Positions 1 through 10,191 of a stretch of DNA of 64,000 nucleotides are shown here, in pieces (the stretch's first letter is position 1; each line of letters opens with the position of its first letter). Where the stretch lies: NCBI GenBank assembly GCA_002319075.1, contig NVQB01000001.1, forward strand, positions 1,860,001 to 1,924,000, in the 5' to 3' direction. The position numbers and the translations under genes are program-made. The stretch comes from Sphingobacteriaceae bacterium (lineage in GTDB: Bacteria > Bacteroidota > Bacteroidia > B-17B0 > Aurantibacillaceae). The notes beneath the pieces were generated by a model that saw only the letters and a list, made by a program, of their open reading frames with translations, was not told the DNA's origin and did no database searches.

Positions 1-604
1 CTATTGGCAGTTCTTCCCATTTCAGTTTGCCAAAACAAGCCTCATAATACTGGAAACATTTTTTTAATGTCGAAAAACTTTGTTTATGCCTTCCTATGTC
101 AGTGTTGGAAACAACATAATAATAATCAAAATGATAAGAATGGGTGCAATATTCAAATTCAATAAGTTTAATGTGATAAGGGGCTGGTTCAACTAAGCGT
201 CTATTCTCAGGGCCAATCATACTCCAGGTCTTTAGACCGTTCGTAGAATAAAATTTTGCCAAATCTTCATCAGCTAAGTTAGTGGTATATATTTTTAGAG
301 GTTTTATTTGGTGGAATTCCTCTAATAAGTCCAAATATTTCCAAAAGGCTTTTTCTTGATCATTATCACACTCTTCAAGTATTGCTTTTGCCCAGTCCAT
401 GCTTGCACCCCATTTATTGAATTTCTTTTTAACCCAAACATTCAGGTAGTCCAATGGTGGGTTGTCATGTGTGGCTGGATTAACGGAGTAACCCCTAATT
501 AGATTATAGAGGTCTGAAAACCTAGGTGTCCCTTCAAAATACATGCGGTAATGCCTTTTGATTTTTTGTGCGAATTCGAATATTGATAGATTGTCTAATT
601 TCAT
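1..604 (-). CDS. Hypothetical protein, 3' end beyond left edge
   Basis: An uninterrupted reading frame starts at an ATG (604-602) and runs about 201 codons to the left edge without a stop, so the C-terminus lies outside the window. The protein begins MKLDNLSIFEFAQKIKR and is rich in Tyr, Trp and charged residues. It has no signal peptide or membrane segment, so it is probably cytoplasmic. I do not recognise a family. It could be part of an accessory island lying to the left, because the next genes rightwards are ordinary chromosomal genes. Confidence 0.7.
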   Translation of the reverse strand, partial: MKLDNLSIFEFAQKIKRHYRMYFEGTPRFSDLYNLIRGYSVNPATHDNPPLDYLNVWVKKKFNKWGASMDWAKAILEECDNDQEKAFWKYLDLLEEFHQIKPLKIYTTNLADEDLAKFYSTNGLKTWSMIGPENRRLVEPAPYHIKLIEFEYCTHSYHFDYYYVVSNTDIGRHKQSFSTLKKCFQYYEACFGKLKWEELPI

Positions 605-679
605 TTAAGCAATTTTAGCGAGGTTTGTCCCACTGCTCATCGATGATCACTAACTACCTGCTAAGTAATATATTTCCTT

Positions 680-1261
680 TTACTTCAGTGTCCCCGTAAT
701 TCCGAACTGAATAATTACACGACTTGGATAGATAGAAAGTAAATTATTATTCACATTAAACATCACCGAAGTGCTCAGGTTAATATTATCTGCAATCTCC
801 TGGCGAAATCCTCCACCCACGAGTACATAGTCTACCCAAACCTTATCATTCGGCTCCATAGAAAAAAGATTCGGCTGACGCAGTTTGTCGTATTGCAGCT
901 GCACAAAATAATTTTCACCAATCACATAACGCGCGTAAGAATGTCCTCCAAAAATAGATTGAGAGTAATTTCCGTAATAAGAATTGTAACTTATGTAGTT
1001 GTAAATTCCTCCAACACCCATGCTGAAATTTTTGAAGATATTATATCCTATCGTGGGGGATACTAAAATGAAAGTTGGATTCCCTATCCAGGCCTGAACA
1101 TTACCACCCCAGACCACATTTTCTTTCCAGGCATCGTTCTTAGGTTCCTTTGTTTTAGCCATCTGACCCGGACGTTTTGATCCGTAATATACACTGTCTA
1201 CCTGCGCTGCAAGTCCGCCGGATAAAAGCGCTAAAAGAACTATAAATTTAAATGCTTTCAT
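680..1261 (-). CDS. Secreted outer-membrane beta-barrel-like protein
   Basis: A 193-residue protein with a clear N-terminal signal peptide (MKAFKFIVLLALLSGGLAAQ, cleavage probably after LAA). The rest is alternating aromatic/polar strands (for example GVGGIYNYISY, YFVQLQYDKL, VIIQFGITGTLK), the texture of a small eight-stranded outer-membrane barrel. No catalytic motif is visible. It stands alone: the gene on its right diverges from it across about 105 bp. Outer-membrane location is inferred from composition only, and the function is unknown. Confidence 0.75.
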   Translation of the reverse strand: MKAFKFIVLLALLSGGLAAQVDSVYYGSKRPGQMAKTKEPKNDAWKENVVWGGNVQAWIGNPTFILVSPTIGYNIFKNFSMGVGGIYNYISYNSYYGNYSQSIFGGHSYARYVIGENYFVQLQYDKLRQPNLFSMEPNDKVWVDYVLVGGGFRQEIADNINLSTSVMFNVNNNLLSIYPSRVIIQFGITGTLK

Positions 1262-1338
1262 TGGAAGCTAGTGTTTTAAAATCGGAAGCCACTGCGATGG
1301 TGTTATACAAATTTCGTTCTTGGTTATGAAATATCAAG

Positions 1339-1346
1339 TATCTTCG
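1339..1346 (+). promoter_or_regulatory. Bacteroidota -7 promoter box for the SDR gene
   Basis: TATCTTCG matches the Bacteroidota sigma-A -7 consensus TAnnTTTG with one change. A TTG at 1320-1322 lies 16 bp upstream, close to the usual 17-19 bp spacing for the -33 element. The box sits 20 bp before the ATG at 1367. Confidence 0.55.
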
Positions 1347-1366
1347 CTACATAAATTTACTAAAAA

Positions 1367-2065
1367 ATGCTAATACTCATCACCGGTGCATCTAAAGGAA
1401 TTGGCTTCGAAATGGTAAATCTTCTGTCAAAAGATCCTACTAACCTTATCATCGCTGTTTCAAGAAATACAGATTCCTTAAACAAGCTGGTCCGCACTCA
1501 AAACACACATTCTATTCTTCCTATAAAAGCTGATATAACCAAAGCAGCTCAACAGAAAAAAATATTTCAAACCATTAAATCATTAAATATCGGCCTCGAT
1601 GTACTTGTAAACAATGCAGGTCAGATTGTAAATAAACCCTTCGAGAAAATAACTGAGAAAGAATTGCACGCTGTTTATGCTACAAATGTTTTTGCACCAT
1701 TTACCCTGATTCAAACACTCTTACCCCTGATGTCGAAAAAAACGCGGGGACATATCGTTAACATAGGCAGTATGGGCGGCTTCCAGGGGAGTTCTAAATT
1801 TCCAGGATTAAGCGCTTATTCGAGCAGTAAAACAGCATTAAGCGGGCTGACAGAAGTTTTGGCCGAAGAATTAAAACCAAAAAATATCGCCGTAAATTGT
1901 CTTGCTCTTGGATCCGTGCAAACCGAAATGCTCGCCAAGGCTTTTCCTGGCTACAAAGCCCCATTAAAGGCTGTTCAAATGGCGGAGTTCATTTGTCATT
2001 TCGCTACAACGGGTCAAAATTATTTTAATGGAAAAATCATCCCGGTTTCCTCCACTACCCCTTAA
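1367..2065 (+). CDS. SDR family NAD(P)-dependent oxidoreductase
   Basis: A 232-residue classical short-chain dehydrogenase. Visible motifs are the Rossmann TGASKGIG (residues 6-13), the structural NNAG (82-85), the catalytic Ser in NIGSMGG (about 135) and the active-site pair Y151/K155 (YSSSK). Length is normal for classical SDRs. The substrate cannot be inferred; the family reduces or oxidises carbonyl/alcohol groups with NAD(P)(H) in the cytoplasm. The stop codon lies 14 bp before the ATG chosen for the TonB receptor that follows, so the two are probably co-transcribed from the promoter at 1339. Confidence 0.9.
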   Translation: MLILITGASKGIGFEMVNLLSKDPTNLIIAVSRNTDSLNKLVRTQNTHSILPIKADITKAAQQKKIFQTIKSLNIGLDVLVNNAGQIVNKPFEKITEKELHAVYATNVFAPFTLIQTLLPLMSKKTRGHIVNIGSMGGFQGSSKFPGLSAYSSSKTALSGLTEVLAEELKPKNIAVNCLALGSVQTEMLAKAFPGYKAPLKAVQMAEFICHFATTGQNYFNGKIIPVSSTTP

Positions 2066-2079
2066 TTCTGAACATGTAC

Positions 2080-4446
2080 ATGAAAAACTATTTCCTTTTA
2101 TTTTTGATCGGGTTTCATTTTTCATCTTTTTCTCAAACCATTACTCAAACCATTCGCGGTAGCGTTATTGACAAGCAAAGTCAAACGCCTTTACCGGGCG
2201 CAGTAATTCAACTTTTAAATTCAGAACCCCTCTTGGGAACTTCCACGAATGAAAAAGGTGAATTTAAAATTGAGAATGTTCCCATTGGCCGCTGGCAATT
2301 AAAAATTTATGCGATAAGTTACAAAGAACGATTCATCACCGTAGTTTTAAATTCAGGGAAAGAGTCTGTTACCACTGTTGAGTTGGAAGAAAGTGTCATT
2401 CAGGGCGAAGAGGTAGTTATTCTGGCGGAAGAAGATAAAACACAAACCAATAACAAAATGAGTACGGTGAGTGCGCGCGTTTTTAGTGCAGAAGAAGCCG
2501 CGCGGTATGCCGGAAGCCGTAACGATCCCGCTCGTATGGCTGCAAATTTTGCAGGAGTAAGTGGCGCTAATGATTCACGAAACGATATTATTATTCGTGG
2601 AAACTCCCCACTTGGTATTTTATGGAGACTTAACGGGCTCGATATTCCCAATCCGAATCACTTTGGCAACGCGGGCTCTACAGGAGGGCCAATAAGCATT
2701 TTAAATAATAATACCCTCGATAATTCCGATTTCATGACAGGCGCTTTTGCTGCAGATTACGGCAATGCTACTTCTGGTGTATTCGATTTGAAGATGCGCC
2801 AGGGAAACAATGAAAAGCATGAATACATTGCACAACTTGGCTTTAATGGCTTTGAGCTTGGCGCTGAAGGACCTTTTACGAAAAAAAAGAACTCTACATT
2901 TATGGTAAATTACCGCTACTCTACTTTAGCGGTATTTAAAGCTTTGAACATTGATTTTGGCGCCGGCGCTGCTGTTCCACAGTACCAGGACGCCACTTTT
3001 AAAACAGACTTTAACACCAAAAAAGCAGGCAAATTTTCTTTCTGGGGCATTGGAGGATTGAGTTATGTGGCTTTGCGGGAAAGAGACAAAAAAGCCGGTC
3101 AGGATCTCTACGGCTATAGTGCGCGTGACACTTACTTTCGGTCAAACGTAGGAGCGAGTGGCATTACGCATACCATTCTTTTTAAAAAAAATGCCTACCT
3201 CAAAACAAACATGGGCATAAGTGGAAGTGTAAATAAAATTATAGCCGACAGAATTGACACCTCATTTAAAACGCCTGATAACCTCAAACCTGAGTACAGG
3301 CAAACCACACAGAATGTTCGCTATTCATTAAATACCACTTACAACAAGAAATTCAATTCCCGAAATTTTATAAATATTGGTTTTTACAGTGAGTTTTACA
3401 AAACGGTTTTTGTTGATAGTACAGATTACTTTTTTGGAAACAACACATTTATTACGCTTCGTAATTACAAGGGCAATACGGCTTTGCTACGAGGTTTTGT
3501 TCAGTGGCAACACAAATTCAATGATAATCTTTCTGTTAATGTGGGTCTCAGTAACCAATTTTTTCTTCTGAATAATTCAAATGCCGTAGAACCACGCTTA
3601 GGTTTAAAATATGCTCTTACAAAAAAGCAAGCTTTAAGCCTGGGTGGAGGATTACATAGCCAGCTACAACCGATTTATATTTATTTTGCCACCGATACCT
3701 CGGCACAAAATCGCGTGGAGACTAATAAAAATCTCGATTTTACCCGAGCAGCCCATGCAGTGTTGGCGTACGACAACAACTTCTCTACCAATTTTCGTTT
3801 AAAGACAGAGATCTATTACCAGTATATTTATAACGCTCCGGTAAAAAATTATCCCGATTATTTTTCGGTCCTGAATTTAGGTGCTGATTTTAATAGTCCT
3901 AATGTTTCCAACCTTGTTAGTAAAGGCACAGGCTACAATTATGGTTTGGAAATAACCCTTGAAAAATTTTACAGTAAAGGCTATTATTTCTTATTTACCT
4001 CCAGTTTTTTTGAAAGCAAATACAGGGGCAGCGATGGCGTTTTAAGAAACACAGCTTTCAACGGAAATTATGTTTTAAATCTGTTGGGAGGAAAAGAATT
4101 TAAGATCGGGCAAAAACACATTTTAAGTTTCGATCTGAGAGCGACATACGCAGGCGGAAAACGCTATTCTCCCATTGACCTGCAAGCCAGTATAGCGGCA
4201 AACTCCGAGGTTCGTGATGTTTCCAAAGCCTATCAATTTCAATATCCTGCCTATTTTAGAATGGATGTTAAGCCCGGTTACCGTTACAATGCAAAAAAAG
4301 TAACTCACGAATTTACAATAGACATTCAAAATGTAACAAGGAATGAAAATGTCTTCCAGCAAACTTACGATATCACAAATAAGAGGATAAATACGGATTA
4401 CCAACTCCGTTTTTTTGTCATTCCACAATACCGGGTGTTATTTTAG
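2080..4446 (+). CDS. TonB-dependent receptor with carboxypeptidase-regulatory-like domain
   Basis: Outer-membrane receptor of about 788 residues. A signal peptide (MKNYFLLFLIGFHFSSFSQ) starts at the ATG at 2080; an in-frame ATG at 2074 is possible but adds only two residues. Next come a CarboxypepD_reg-like beta-sandwich (GSVIDKQSQTPLPGAVIQL, GTSTNEKGEFKIENVPIG), a plug domain (NDIIIRGNSPLGILWRLNG) and a long C-terminal 22-strand-type barrel ending in an aromatic residue (YRVLF). The family imports large ligands using TonB energy. No SusD partner is adjacent, so this is not a polysaccharide utilisation locus; the ligand is unknown. It follows the SDR gene closely and probably shares its transcript. 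Confidence 0.92.
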   Translation: MKNYFLLFLIGFHFSSFSQTITQTIRGSVIDKQSQTPLPGAVIQLLNSEPLLGTSTNEKGEFKIENVPIGRWQLKIYAISYKERFITVVLNSGKESVTTVELEESVIQGEEVVILAEEDKTQTNNKMSTVSARVFSAEEAARYAGSRNDPARMAANFAGVSGANDSRNDIIIRGNSPLGILWRLNGLDIPNPNHFGNAGSTGGPISILNNNTLDNSDFMTGAFAADYGNATSGVFDLKMRQGNNEKHEYIAQLGFNGFELGAEGPFTKKKNSTFMVNYRYSTLAVFKALNIDFGAGAAVPQYQDATFKTDFNTKKAGKFSFWGIGGLSYVALRERDKKAGQDLYGYSARDTYFRSNVGASGITHTILFKKNAYLKTNMGISGSVNKIIADRIDTSFKTPDNLKPEYRQTTQNVRYSLNTTYNKKFNSRNFINIGFYSEFYKTVFVDSTDYFFGNNTFITLRNYKGNTALLRGFVQWQHKFNDNLSVNVGLSNQFFLLNNSNAVEPRLGLKYALTKKQALSLGGGLHSQLQPIYIYFATDTSAQNRVETNKNLDFTRAAHAVLAYDNNFSTNFRLKTEIYYQYIYNAPVKNYPDYFSVLNLGADFNSPNVSNLVSKGTGYNYGLEITLEKFYSKGYYFLFTSSFFESKYRGSDGVLRNTAFNGNYVLNLLGGKEFKIGQKHILSFDLRATYAGGKRYSPIDLQASIAANSEVRDVSKAYQFQYPAYFRMDVKPGYRYNAKKVTHEFTIDIQNVTRNENVFQQTYDITNKRINTDYQLRFFVIPQYRVLF

Positions 4447-4609
4447 CAAGCATCTTTTACGCGCAGTTTTATTTCAAAAATCAGCAGTTTGAGGACAGAT
4501 TTTTGCATGCAATTTGGCCTAAAACCATTTAGCGGGGTGCTAAATTTTAACATATTGTGAAGGAATCTAAAATACCCGGGAATGCCCTTACCTGATTCAA
4601 AAAAAATAG

Positions 4610-4617
4610 TATCTTCG
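4610..4617 (+). promoter_or_regulatory. -7 box that fixes the start of the caspase gene
   Basis: TATCTTCG, a one-mismatch match to TAnnTTTG. It lies between the upstream in-frame ATG (4582) and the ATG at 4642. Transcription from this box would begin after 4582, so it argues for translation from 4642, where a good signal peptide begins. Confidence 0.55.
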
Positions 4618-4641
4618 TTCTGTCAATCTAAATCCATTACC

Positions 4642-6984
4642 ATGTCAATATTAAGAAATTTGTTAGTTGTAGGAATGCTGTCTTCAATTCCGACAGTTGT
4701 TTTATCACAGTCCCCAAAAAAATACTGTGACGCTGCAGAAAAATTTGAGAAAGCAAAAAATTATGAAGGTGCCATAGAGAACTATTCTAAAGCGCTTGAA
4801 ATGGACCCTAAATTTGAGAAAGCCTATATAGCCAGAGCCTTATGCTATGAAAAAATTAATTTCAAGCTAGAAGCTGTCGAAGATTATAAAAAAGCGATGG
4901 TTTTTAATCCTAAGGAAAAAGAATATTACTACAATGCCGGGCGTTTATTAGCCGATCTTAACAAGAATACCGAGGCAGATGAAATGTTGCGCAAAGCTAT
5001 TGAGCGCGATAAAGGTTACACTGAAGCATTAACGGTTGAAACCGATGTATTGTTCAAACTTAAAGATTACACTTATGGTTTAAAAGTAGCTGAAATGGCT
5101 ATGGATGATAAAAAAACAGCACAAACCCTTTACAATTATGCCGTAATGCATGACAGTTTAAAGAACAATATTGAAGCTGAAAAATATTACAAGGCATCAA
5201 AACAAGCCGATGCTAAATTTATGCCTGCATACGTTGCTTTAGCTCTCACCCAAATAGAATTAGGTAAAAACGAAGAGGCAATGAAAGTTTGCGATGAAGC
5301 TTTAACAAAAGATCCTAACAGCTCTGAGGTGTTTTACGCGAAGAGTTTAGTGAATGCTGCAAAGAAAGATTACCAAAACGCAATTAACGAAATTACCAAA
5401 GTCATCCTTACTAAACCGTCTACCAATGCTTATATGAAAAGAGCTTCTTTTTATACAATACTTGGCCAGCACCATAATGCCATCAACGATTATTCTCAGG
5501 TAATTCGTTTGGATGACAAAGACATTTACGCTTATCTGAACCGCGCGTATGCTAGTGAGCAAATTCAGAATTTCAAATCTGCTTTGTCTGATTACAACAA
5601 AGTGGCAACCCTTGCAACAGGCGACGCTAAGATTGACAACATCGTTAAGCAAGCTAAAATTAAAATTTTCGAATTAAACAAAGAAAGCGCAAAGCCTGAG
5701 ATTGAATTAACCTCCATTAAATCAGACAAAAACGTTCTCAAAATTTCTTCAGACAAAAATGAAATTGTGATTAAAGGGCACGTAAAAGATGCAAGTTTAA
5801 TTAAAAACATCAATGTAAACTCAGGAACAGCTGTGTTTTCTCAGGATTCTATGAATCCTTCCTTTACATTGAATATTAATGAACTTATGAAATTAAATGA
5901 GATTACTGTGAGCGCTACTGATATTTATAACAATACGCAAATCACACAATACAAGATTGAAAAAACAGAAAGTGACAAACCTATCATCGCGATAGAAACC
6001 CCAATAGCTACTTTCGAAAATGAAATCTTTATTGAGAACAATAATCAGGAAATTTATTTACAGGGGAAAATTAAAGATGCCAGTCTTATTGAATCTATCA
6101 GTGTTGACGGAACAAGTGCTTCGTTTAATCCAACCAACTTAAATCCTGAATTCTCTACGCAAGTAAAAATTGCTGATAAGTCGAAAATCTCTATTACTGT
6201 GCGAGATATTTATGGCAACGAAAATGTCCAGGTATATGCATTAAACCGCAGCGCCGCAACAGCCGGCATCGATAATCCAATGGGTAATACCTGGGTGGTG
6301 TTCATTGAAAACAGTAAATACACAAGTTTTCCAAGCTTAGAAGGTCCTGCAAAAGACGTTACTGCCATGAGAACTGCTTTAGCTAATTACAAAATAACTA
6401 AAACTGTTCTTAAACAAAATATGACTAAAACAGAGATGGAAAAATTCTTCTCGATTGAGTTAAGAGATTATGTAAAGAACAATAATATTAACTCTTTATT
6501 GATCTGGTATGCTGGTCACGGTAAATATGTAAGTCCAACGGGTTACTGGGTGCCTTCAGACGGAAAAACGGATGATGAGTTCAGTTACTTTGGTATCAAC
6601 AACCTGAAAGCTGCAATGCAATCGTATGCTGGCAAGTTGGTTCATACTCTGGTTATTACAGACGCATGTGAGTCGGGTGCTACTTTTTTAATGGCTATGC
6701 GTGGTGGTGATGAGGAAAAACGCTGTGATAATTTTGAGCTTACTAAAGCAAAATCGTCGCAGGTGTTTACATCTGCTGGTTATGAACTTGCTTCTGACAA
6801 TTCACAATTTACCAAAACATTTGTTAACTGTTTGAACAACAATGTTGATCCTTGTTTGCCTATTGAAAAAATCGTTAAGAAAGTAACTGTTTCAGTATCT
6901 CAGGCGGGTAACCAGGCTCCTAAATTTGGTAAAATTAAAGATCTTGAAGATGAAGGTGGTACTTACTTCTTCATTAAAAAATAA
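4642..6984 (+). CDS. TPR-repeat protein with C-terminal caspase (peptidase C14) domain
   Basis: About 780 residues. The start at 4642 gives a signal peptide (MSILRNLLVVGMLSSIPTVV, then LSQ); a further 20 codons upstream are open, but the promoter box at 4610 argues against using them. Domains in order: about eight TPR units (residues 25-330; AIENYSKALEMDPKFEKAYI is typical), two beta-rich repeats that both contain KDASLI(K/E) (about 360-530), then a caspase-like domain. The catalytic dyad is visible as His in YAGHGKY (about 626) and Cys in TDACESG (about 676). Such bacterial C14 proteins cleave after basic residues or act in regulation. It is exported, so it probably acts in the periplasm. 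It is followed after 24 bp by the propeller-SpoIIE sensor. Confidence 0.9.
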   Translation: MSILRNLLVVGMLSSIPTVVLSQSPKKYCDAAEKFEKAKNYEGAIENYSKALEMDPKFEKAYIARALCYEKINFKLEAVEDYKKAMVFNPKEKEYYYNAGRLLADLNKNTEADEMLRKAIERDKGYTEALTVETDVLFKLKDYTYGLKVAEMAMDDKKTAQTLYNYAVMHDSLKNNIEAEKYYKASKQADAKFMPAYVALALTQIELGKNEEAMKVCDEALTKDPNSSEVFYAKSLVNAAKKDYQNAINEITKVILTKPSTNAYMKRASFYTILGQHHNAINDYSQVIRLDDKDIYAYLNRAYASEQIQNFKSALSDYNKVATLATGDAKIDNIVKQAKIKIFELNKESAKPEIELTSIKSDKNVLKISSDKNEIVIKGHVKDASLIKNINVNSGTAVFSQDSMNPSFTLNINELMKLNEITVSATDIYNNTQITQYKIEKTESDKPIIAIETPIATFENEIFIENNNQEIYLQGKIKDASLIESISVDGTSASFNPTNLNPEFSTQVKIADKSKISITVRDIYGNENVQVYALNRSAATAGIDNPMGNTWVVFIENSKYTSFPSLEGPAKDVTAMRTALANYKITKTVLKQNMTKTEMEKFFSIELRDYVKNNNINSLLIWYAGHGKYVSPTGYWVPSDGKTDDEFSYFGINNLKAAMQSYAGKLVHTLVITDACESGATFLMAMRGGDEEKRCDNFELTKAKSSQVFTSAGYELASDNSQFTKTFVNCLNNNVDPCLPIEKIVKKVTVSVSQAGNQAPKFGKIKDLEDEGGTYFFIKK

Positions 6985-7008
6985 TCTCTGTCGGTTGTAT
7001 AATAATAT

Positions 7009-10000
7009 ATGTTTATCAAGAGATTTATACAATCCTTTTTATTAGTATTTCCCTTTTTAGTTACGGCGCAAACCTATCATTTCACCAATTACGGTGTAAA
7101 GGATGGGTTGGCGCAATCTAATGTTTCAGGCGTTGTTCAGGATAGTTCAGGTTTTTATTGGTTAGCCACCGATGGCGGTGTATCGCGTTTCGATGGAAAA
7201 AATTTCATCAATTATACCACTGAAGATGGACTCGCAGATAATAATGTAAGTGCCATTTTCCTGGATAAGAATAATCACATTTGGTTAGGTCACGAAAACG
7301 GAAGCTTAACAAAATACGACGGTAAAACATTTTCAGAAATAAAATCCAAGCTTCTGCCGAAAGACAAAAAGATTTTCGGGTTTTTCCAGGACAAGACCGG
7401 AAGCCTTTGGATTTCGACCTTTTCGGCGGGCGTTATTAAAATTCTGGATCCCTCGCGTGACGTTAAAGAAAAATTGCAAATTAAAGTCTACTCTGGTCGC
7501 CAGGGTTTAAGCCAGTATGTTTTTTCTACTTCGCAGGATAAAGAAGGCAACCTCTGGTTTTTGACCGACATTGGAATTAAAATCATGGACAGGAGCACCC
7601 GTCAATTTGATTTCTTCCGTCCCGAAAATATGCCCGTGGGACAGATCTCTGCATTAGCGCTTGATCATAACAATAATTTTTTAATGGGAACAACTGCTGG
7701 AAGCGTTTCCCGTTACGACATCCATACCAAGACATTTGAAACTCTTATAAGTCAGGAAGCCACTGCAAATCCATTAATAGGTGGCGGACCTAATTACATT
7801 TATACCATCCTCGAAGATAAAAAAGGTAATGTGTGGGCCACTGTTGCAAACCATGGCGTTTACCGTTACACCAAAGCTAACGGCAGGGTTACCGGATTTA
7901 ACACCACTAACGGATTAGCGACCAATAAAATAAAAAACATTTTTGAAGATAAAGAAGGAAACATGGTGTTTGGAACTTCCGGTGAAGGCCTTGAAGTTTT
8001 TTCAGGTGAGAAGTTTGTCTCCTTTTCAAAAAGAAATGGATTAAGAGACAACCAGGTTTGGGCTATCAGCAAAGATAATTCTGGCAACATGTGGTTTGGT
8101 ACCAATGAAGGATTAACCATTTATAATCCCAAAGCAACACCTGAAAAAGCGTACACAAATATTACAATTTCTGAAGGATTGCCAAATAATAACGTACGCT
8201 CTATCGTAACTGACCATTACGGAAACTTATGGATCGGCATGTGGGGTGGAAAAGTTATTCGTTATGATGCTGCGTCAAAACACTTCATGCAGATTCCTGC
8301 GCTCAATGACATCGTAAATAATTTGGTAAGTTCGCTTTTAATAGACTCAAAAAACAGGCTGTGGATCGGAACTTACGAGGGCATTGTAGTTTATGATTTA
8401 AGCTCAGGGGCAATTAAAACTTTACGTACCATTGATGGCTTAAGCGATAATGACATATCAACTATTTTTGAAGACAGCAAAGGCAATGTTTGGATTGGAA
8501 CAAAACAAAAAGGAATTTCATTTTATGATGGCAAGACTTTTAAAAAATACAATCGCGAGAACGGCTTAAATAATACGAGTATTTCTTCTATAGCGGAAGA
8601 CGCCAAACACCAGATCTGGATTGGCACAGAAGGTGGTGGTGCTTTTGTTTTCAATGGAAAAACTTTTATAAATTACAAAGTAAAAGACGGTCTTATTTCT
8701 GATTTCGTTACGCTAATAACCACTGATAAAAATAAAAATGTTTGGTTAGGTACCAACAAAGGTTTAAACAAATATAACCCTGACAAAGCTGGCTTTTCTT
8801 TTTTCTCAAAAGGTGATGGTTTTACAGGCGTAGAAACCAAAGCGAGAGCTTGCTACACAGACAATGAAAATAATTTGTGGTTTGGAACAGTAAATGGTGC
8901 GTTTAAATATACTCGGAAGCTGGATGCTTTCGTGACAAATACGCCACTCACAAAAGTTTTGTCTTTCAGGGTAAATCAAAAAGAGCGTCCGCTTAATAGC
9001 CCCGTTAATCTATCTTACGAAGAAAACACTTTAGACCTTGAATTTGTCGGTATTGATCTTTCAAATCCTGAGGGTGTACGTTATAAAGTAAAACTGGAAG
9101 GTTATGACGCCGACTGGAAAACCGTACAGGAAACAACTCTAGAGTATGGAAATCTTCCCCACAACAAATACGTTTTAAAACTTTCGTCATGCAACAGCGC
9201 GGGCTTTTGTAGTGAACCCATGAGTTTCGATATAGTGATCAGTCCACCCTACTGGAAAACATGGTGGTTTTATTTGATTGTGCTTACGGGCGTGGTGAGC
9301 GGTTTGTTCGGATACATTAAAATCAGGGAACGTAAACTTCGTGATGAGAAAAAAATTCTGGAAGACAAAGTTAATGAGCGCACCGCAGAGGTTGTAGAAA
9401 AAAACAAAGAATTAGATGAAATCAACAAAGATATTACAGCCAGTATCCGCTACGCCAAACGCATTCAGGATGCTATTTTACCCCCAGATGACTTCGTAAA
9501 AAAACATTTACCTAACACCTTTGTTCTTTTTAAACCAAAGGACATTGTGAGTGGAGATTTTTACTGGATGGAAGACAAAAAAGACACCGTTATCTTTGCT
9601 GCTGTAGACTGCACAGGACATGGTGTTCCGGGAGCATTTATGTCGATCGTTGGGCATAATTTATTAGATCGGGTAGTTGGCGAACAAAAAATCACTCAGC
9701 CTGCCAGAATTCTGGACGAATTAAATAAGAGTATCAGTGATACATTAAGACAAACTGACCTTGAAGATAATACTGTACGCGACGGTATGGATATTGCCAT
9801 CTGTGCCTTTGATAAGAAAAAAGGAGTTTTAGAATATGCAGGAGCTTACAATCCATTATGGATAGTGCGTAACAAAGAACTCATCGAAATAAAAGCTAAT
9901 AAGTTTCCGATTGGAAATTCAAAATCAGGAGAGAATAATAAATTTACCAACCACGAAATAACGCTTCAAAAAGGCGATACTATTTATATTTTCTCAGATG

Positions 10001-10191
10001 GTTATTCTGATCAGTTTGGCGGGCCGGCAGGTAAAAAGTTCAAATCCAGTAACCTAAAACAACTGCTTTTAAATTCGCAGGATTTAAGCATGCAGGAACA
10101 ACGGACGCTTTTAAATAATTCTATTGAAGAATGGCGCGGTCAGCATGAGCAGGTAGACGATATTTTAGTGATCGGAACCCGCTACAATTGA
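7009..10191 (+). CDS. Two-component-regulator-propeller sensor with SpoIIE (PP2C) phosphatase output
   Basis: A 1060-residue membrane sensor. A signal peptide (MFIKRFIQSFLLVFPFLVTA) is followed by about 13 Reg_prop repeats (signature D..GNLWIGT...G(L/V)..Y, residues 25-650) that form periplasmic beta-propellers. A Y_Y_Y domain follows (about 660-745; LEGYDADWKTVQE). One transmembrane helix lies near 751-770, then a coiled coil (EKKILEDKVNERTAEVVEKN), then a SpoIIE/PP2C Ser/Thr phosphatase (about 811-1060) with metal-site motifs SGDFYW, DCTGHGVPGAFMS, DGMDIA and FSDGYSDQFGG. Most Reg_prop sensors end in a histidine kinase; here the output is dephosphorylation, as in partner-switching systems. 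The 3' end overlaps the convergent acetyltransferase gene by 10 bp. Confidence 0.93.
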   Translation: MFIKRFIQSFLLVFPFLVTAQTYHFTNYGVKDGLAQSNVSGVVQDSSGFYWLATDGGVSRFDGKNFINYTTEDGLADNNVSAIFLDKNNHIWLGHENGSLTKYDGKTFSEIKSKLLPKDKKIFGFFQDKTGSLWISTFSAGVIKILDPSRDVKEKLQIKVYSGRQGLSQYVFSTSQDKEGNLWFLTDIGIKIMDRSTRQFDFFRPENMPVGQISALALDHNNNFLMGTTAGSVSRYDIHTKTFETLISQEATANPLIGGGPNYIYTILEDKKGNVWATVANHGVYRYTKANGRVTGFNTTNGLATNKIKNIFEDKEGNMVFGTSGEGLEVFSGEKFVSFSKRNGLRDNQVWAISKDNSGNMWFGTNEGLTIYNPKATPEKAYTNITISEGLPNNNVRSIVTDHYGNLWIGMWGGKVIRYDAASKHFMQIPALNDIVNNLVSSLLIDSKNRLWIGTYEGIVVYDLSSGAIKTLRTIDGLSDNDISTIFEDSKGNVWIGTKQKGISFYDGKTFKKYNRENGLNNTSISSIAEDAKHQIWIGTEGGGAFVFNGKTFINYKVKDGLISDFVTLITTDKNKNVWLGTNKGLNKYNPDKAGFSFFSKGDGFTGVETKARACYTDNENNLWFGTVNGAFKYTRKLDAFVTNTPLTKVLSFRVNQKERPLNSPVNLSYEENTLDLEFVGIDLSNPEGVRYKVKLEGYDADWKTVQETTLEYGNLPHNKYVLKLSSCNSAGFCSEPMSFDIVISPPYWKTWWFYLIVLTGVVSGLFGYIKIRERKLRDEKKILEDKVNERTAEVVEKNKELDEINKDITASIRYAKRIQDAILPPDDFVKKHLPNTFVLFKPKDIVSGDFYWMEDKKDTVIFAAVDCTGHGVPGAFMSIVGHNLLDRVVGEQKITQPARILDELNKSISDTLRQTDLEDNTVRDGMDIAICAFDKKKGVLEYAGAYNPLWIVRNKELIEIKANKFPIGNSKSGENNKFTNHEITLQKGDTIYIFSDGYSDQFGGPAGKKFKSSNLKQLLLNSQDLSMQEQRTLLNNSIEEWRGQHEQVDDILVIGTRYN

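Noticed and set aside
2080-4446. SusC-type receptor of a polysaccharide utilisation locus
   Set aside because: No SusD-like or glycoside hydrolase gene is adjacent.
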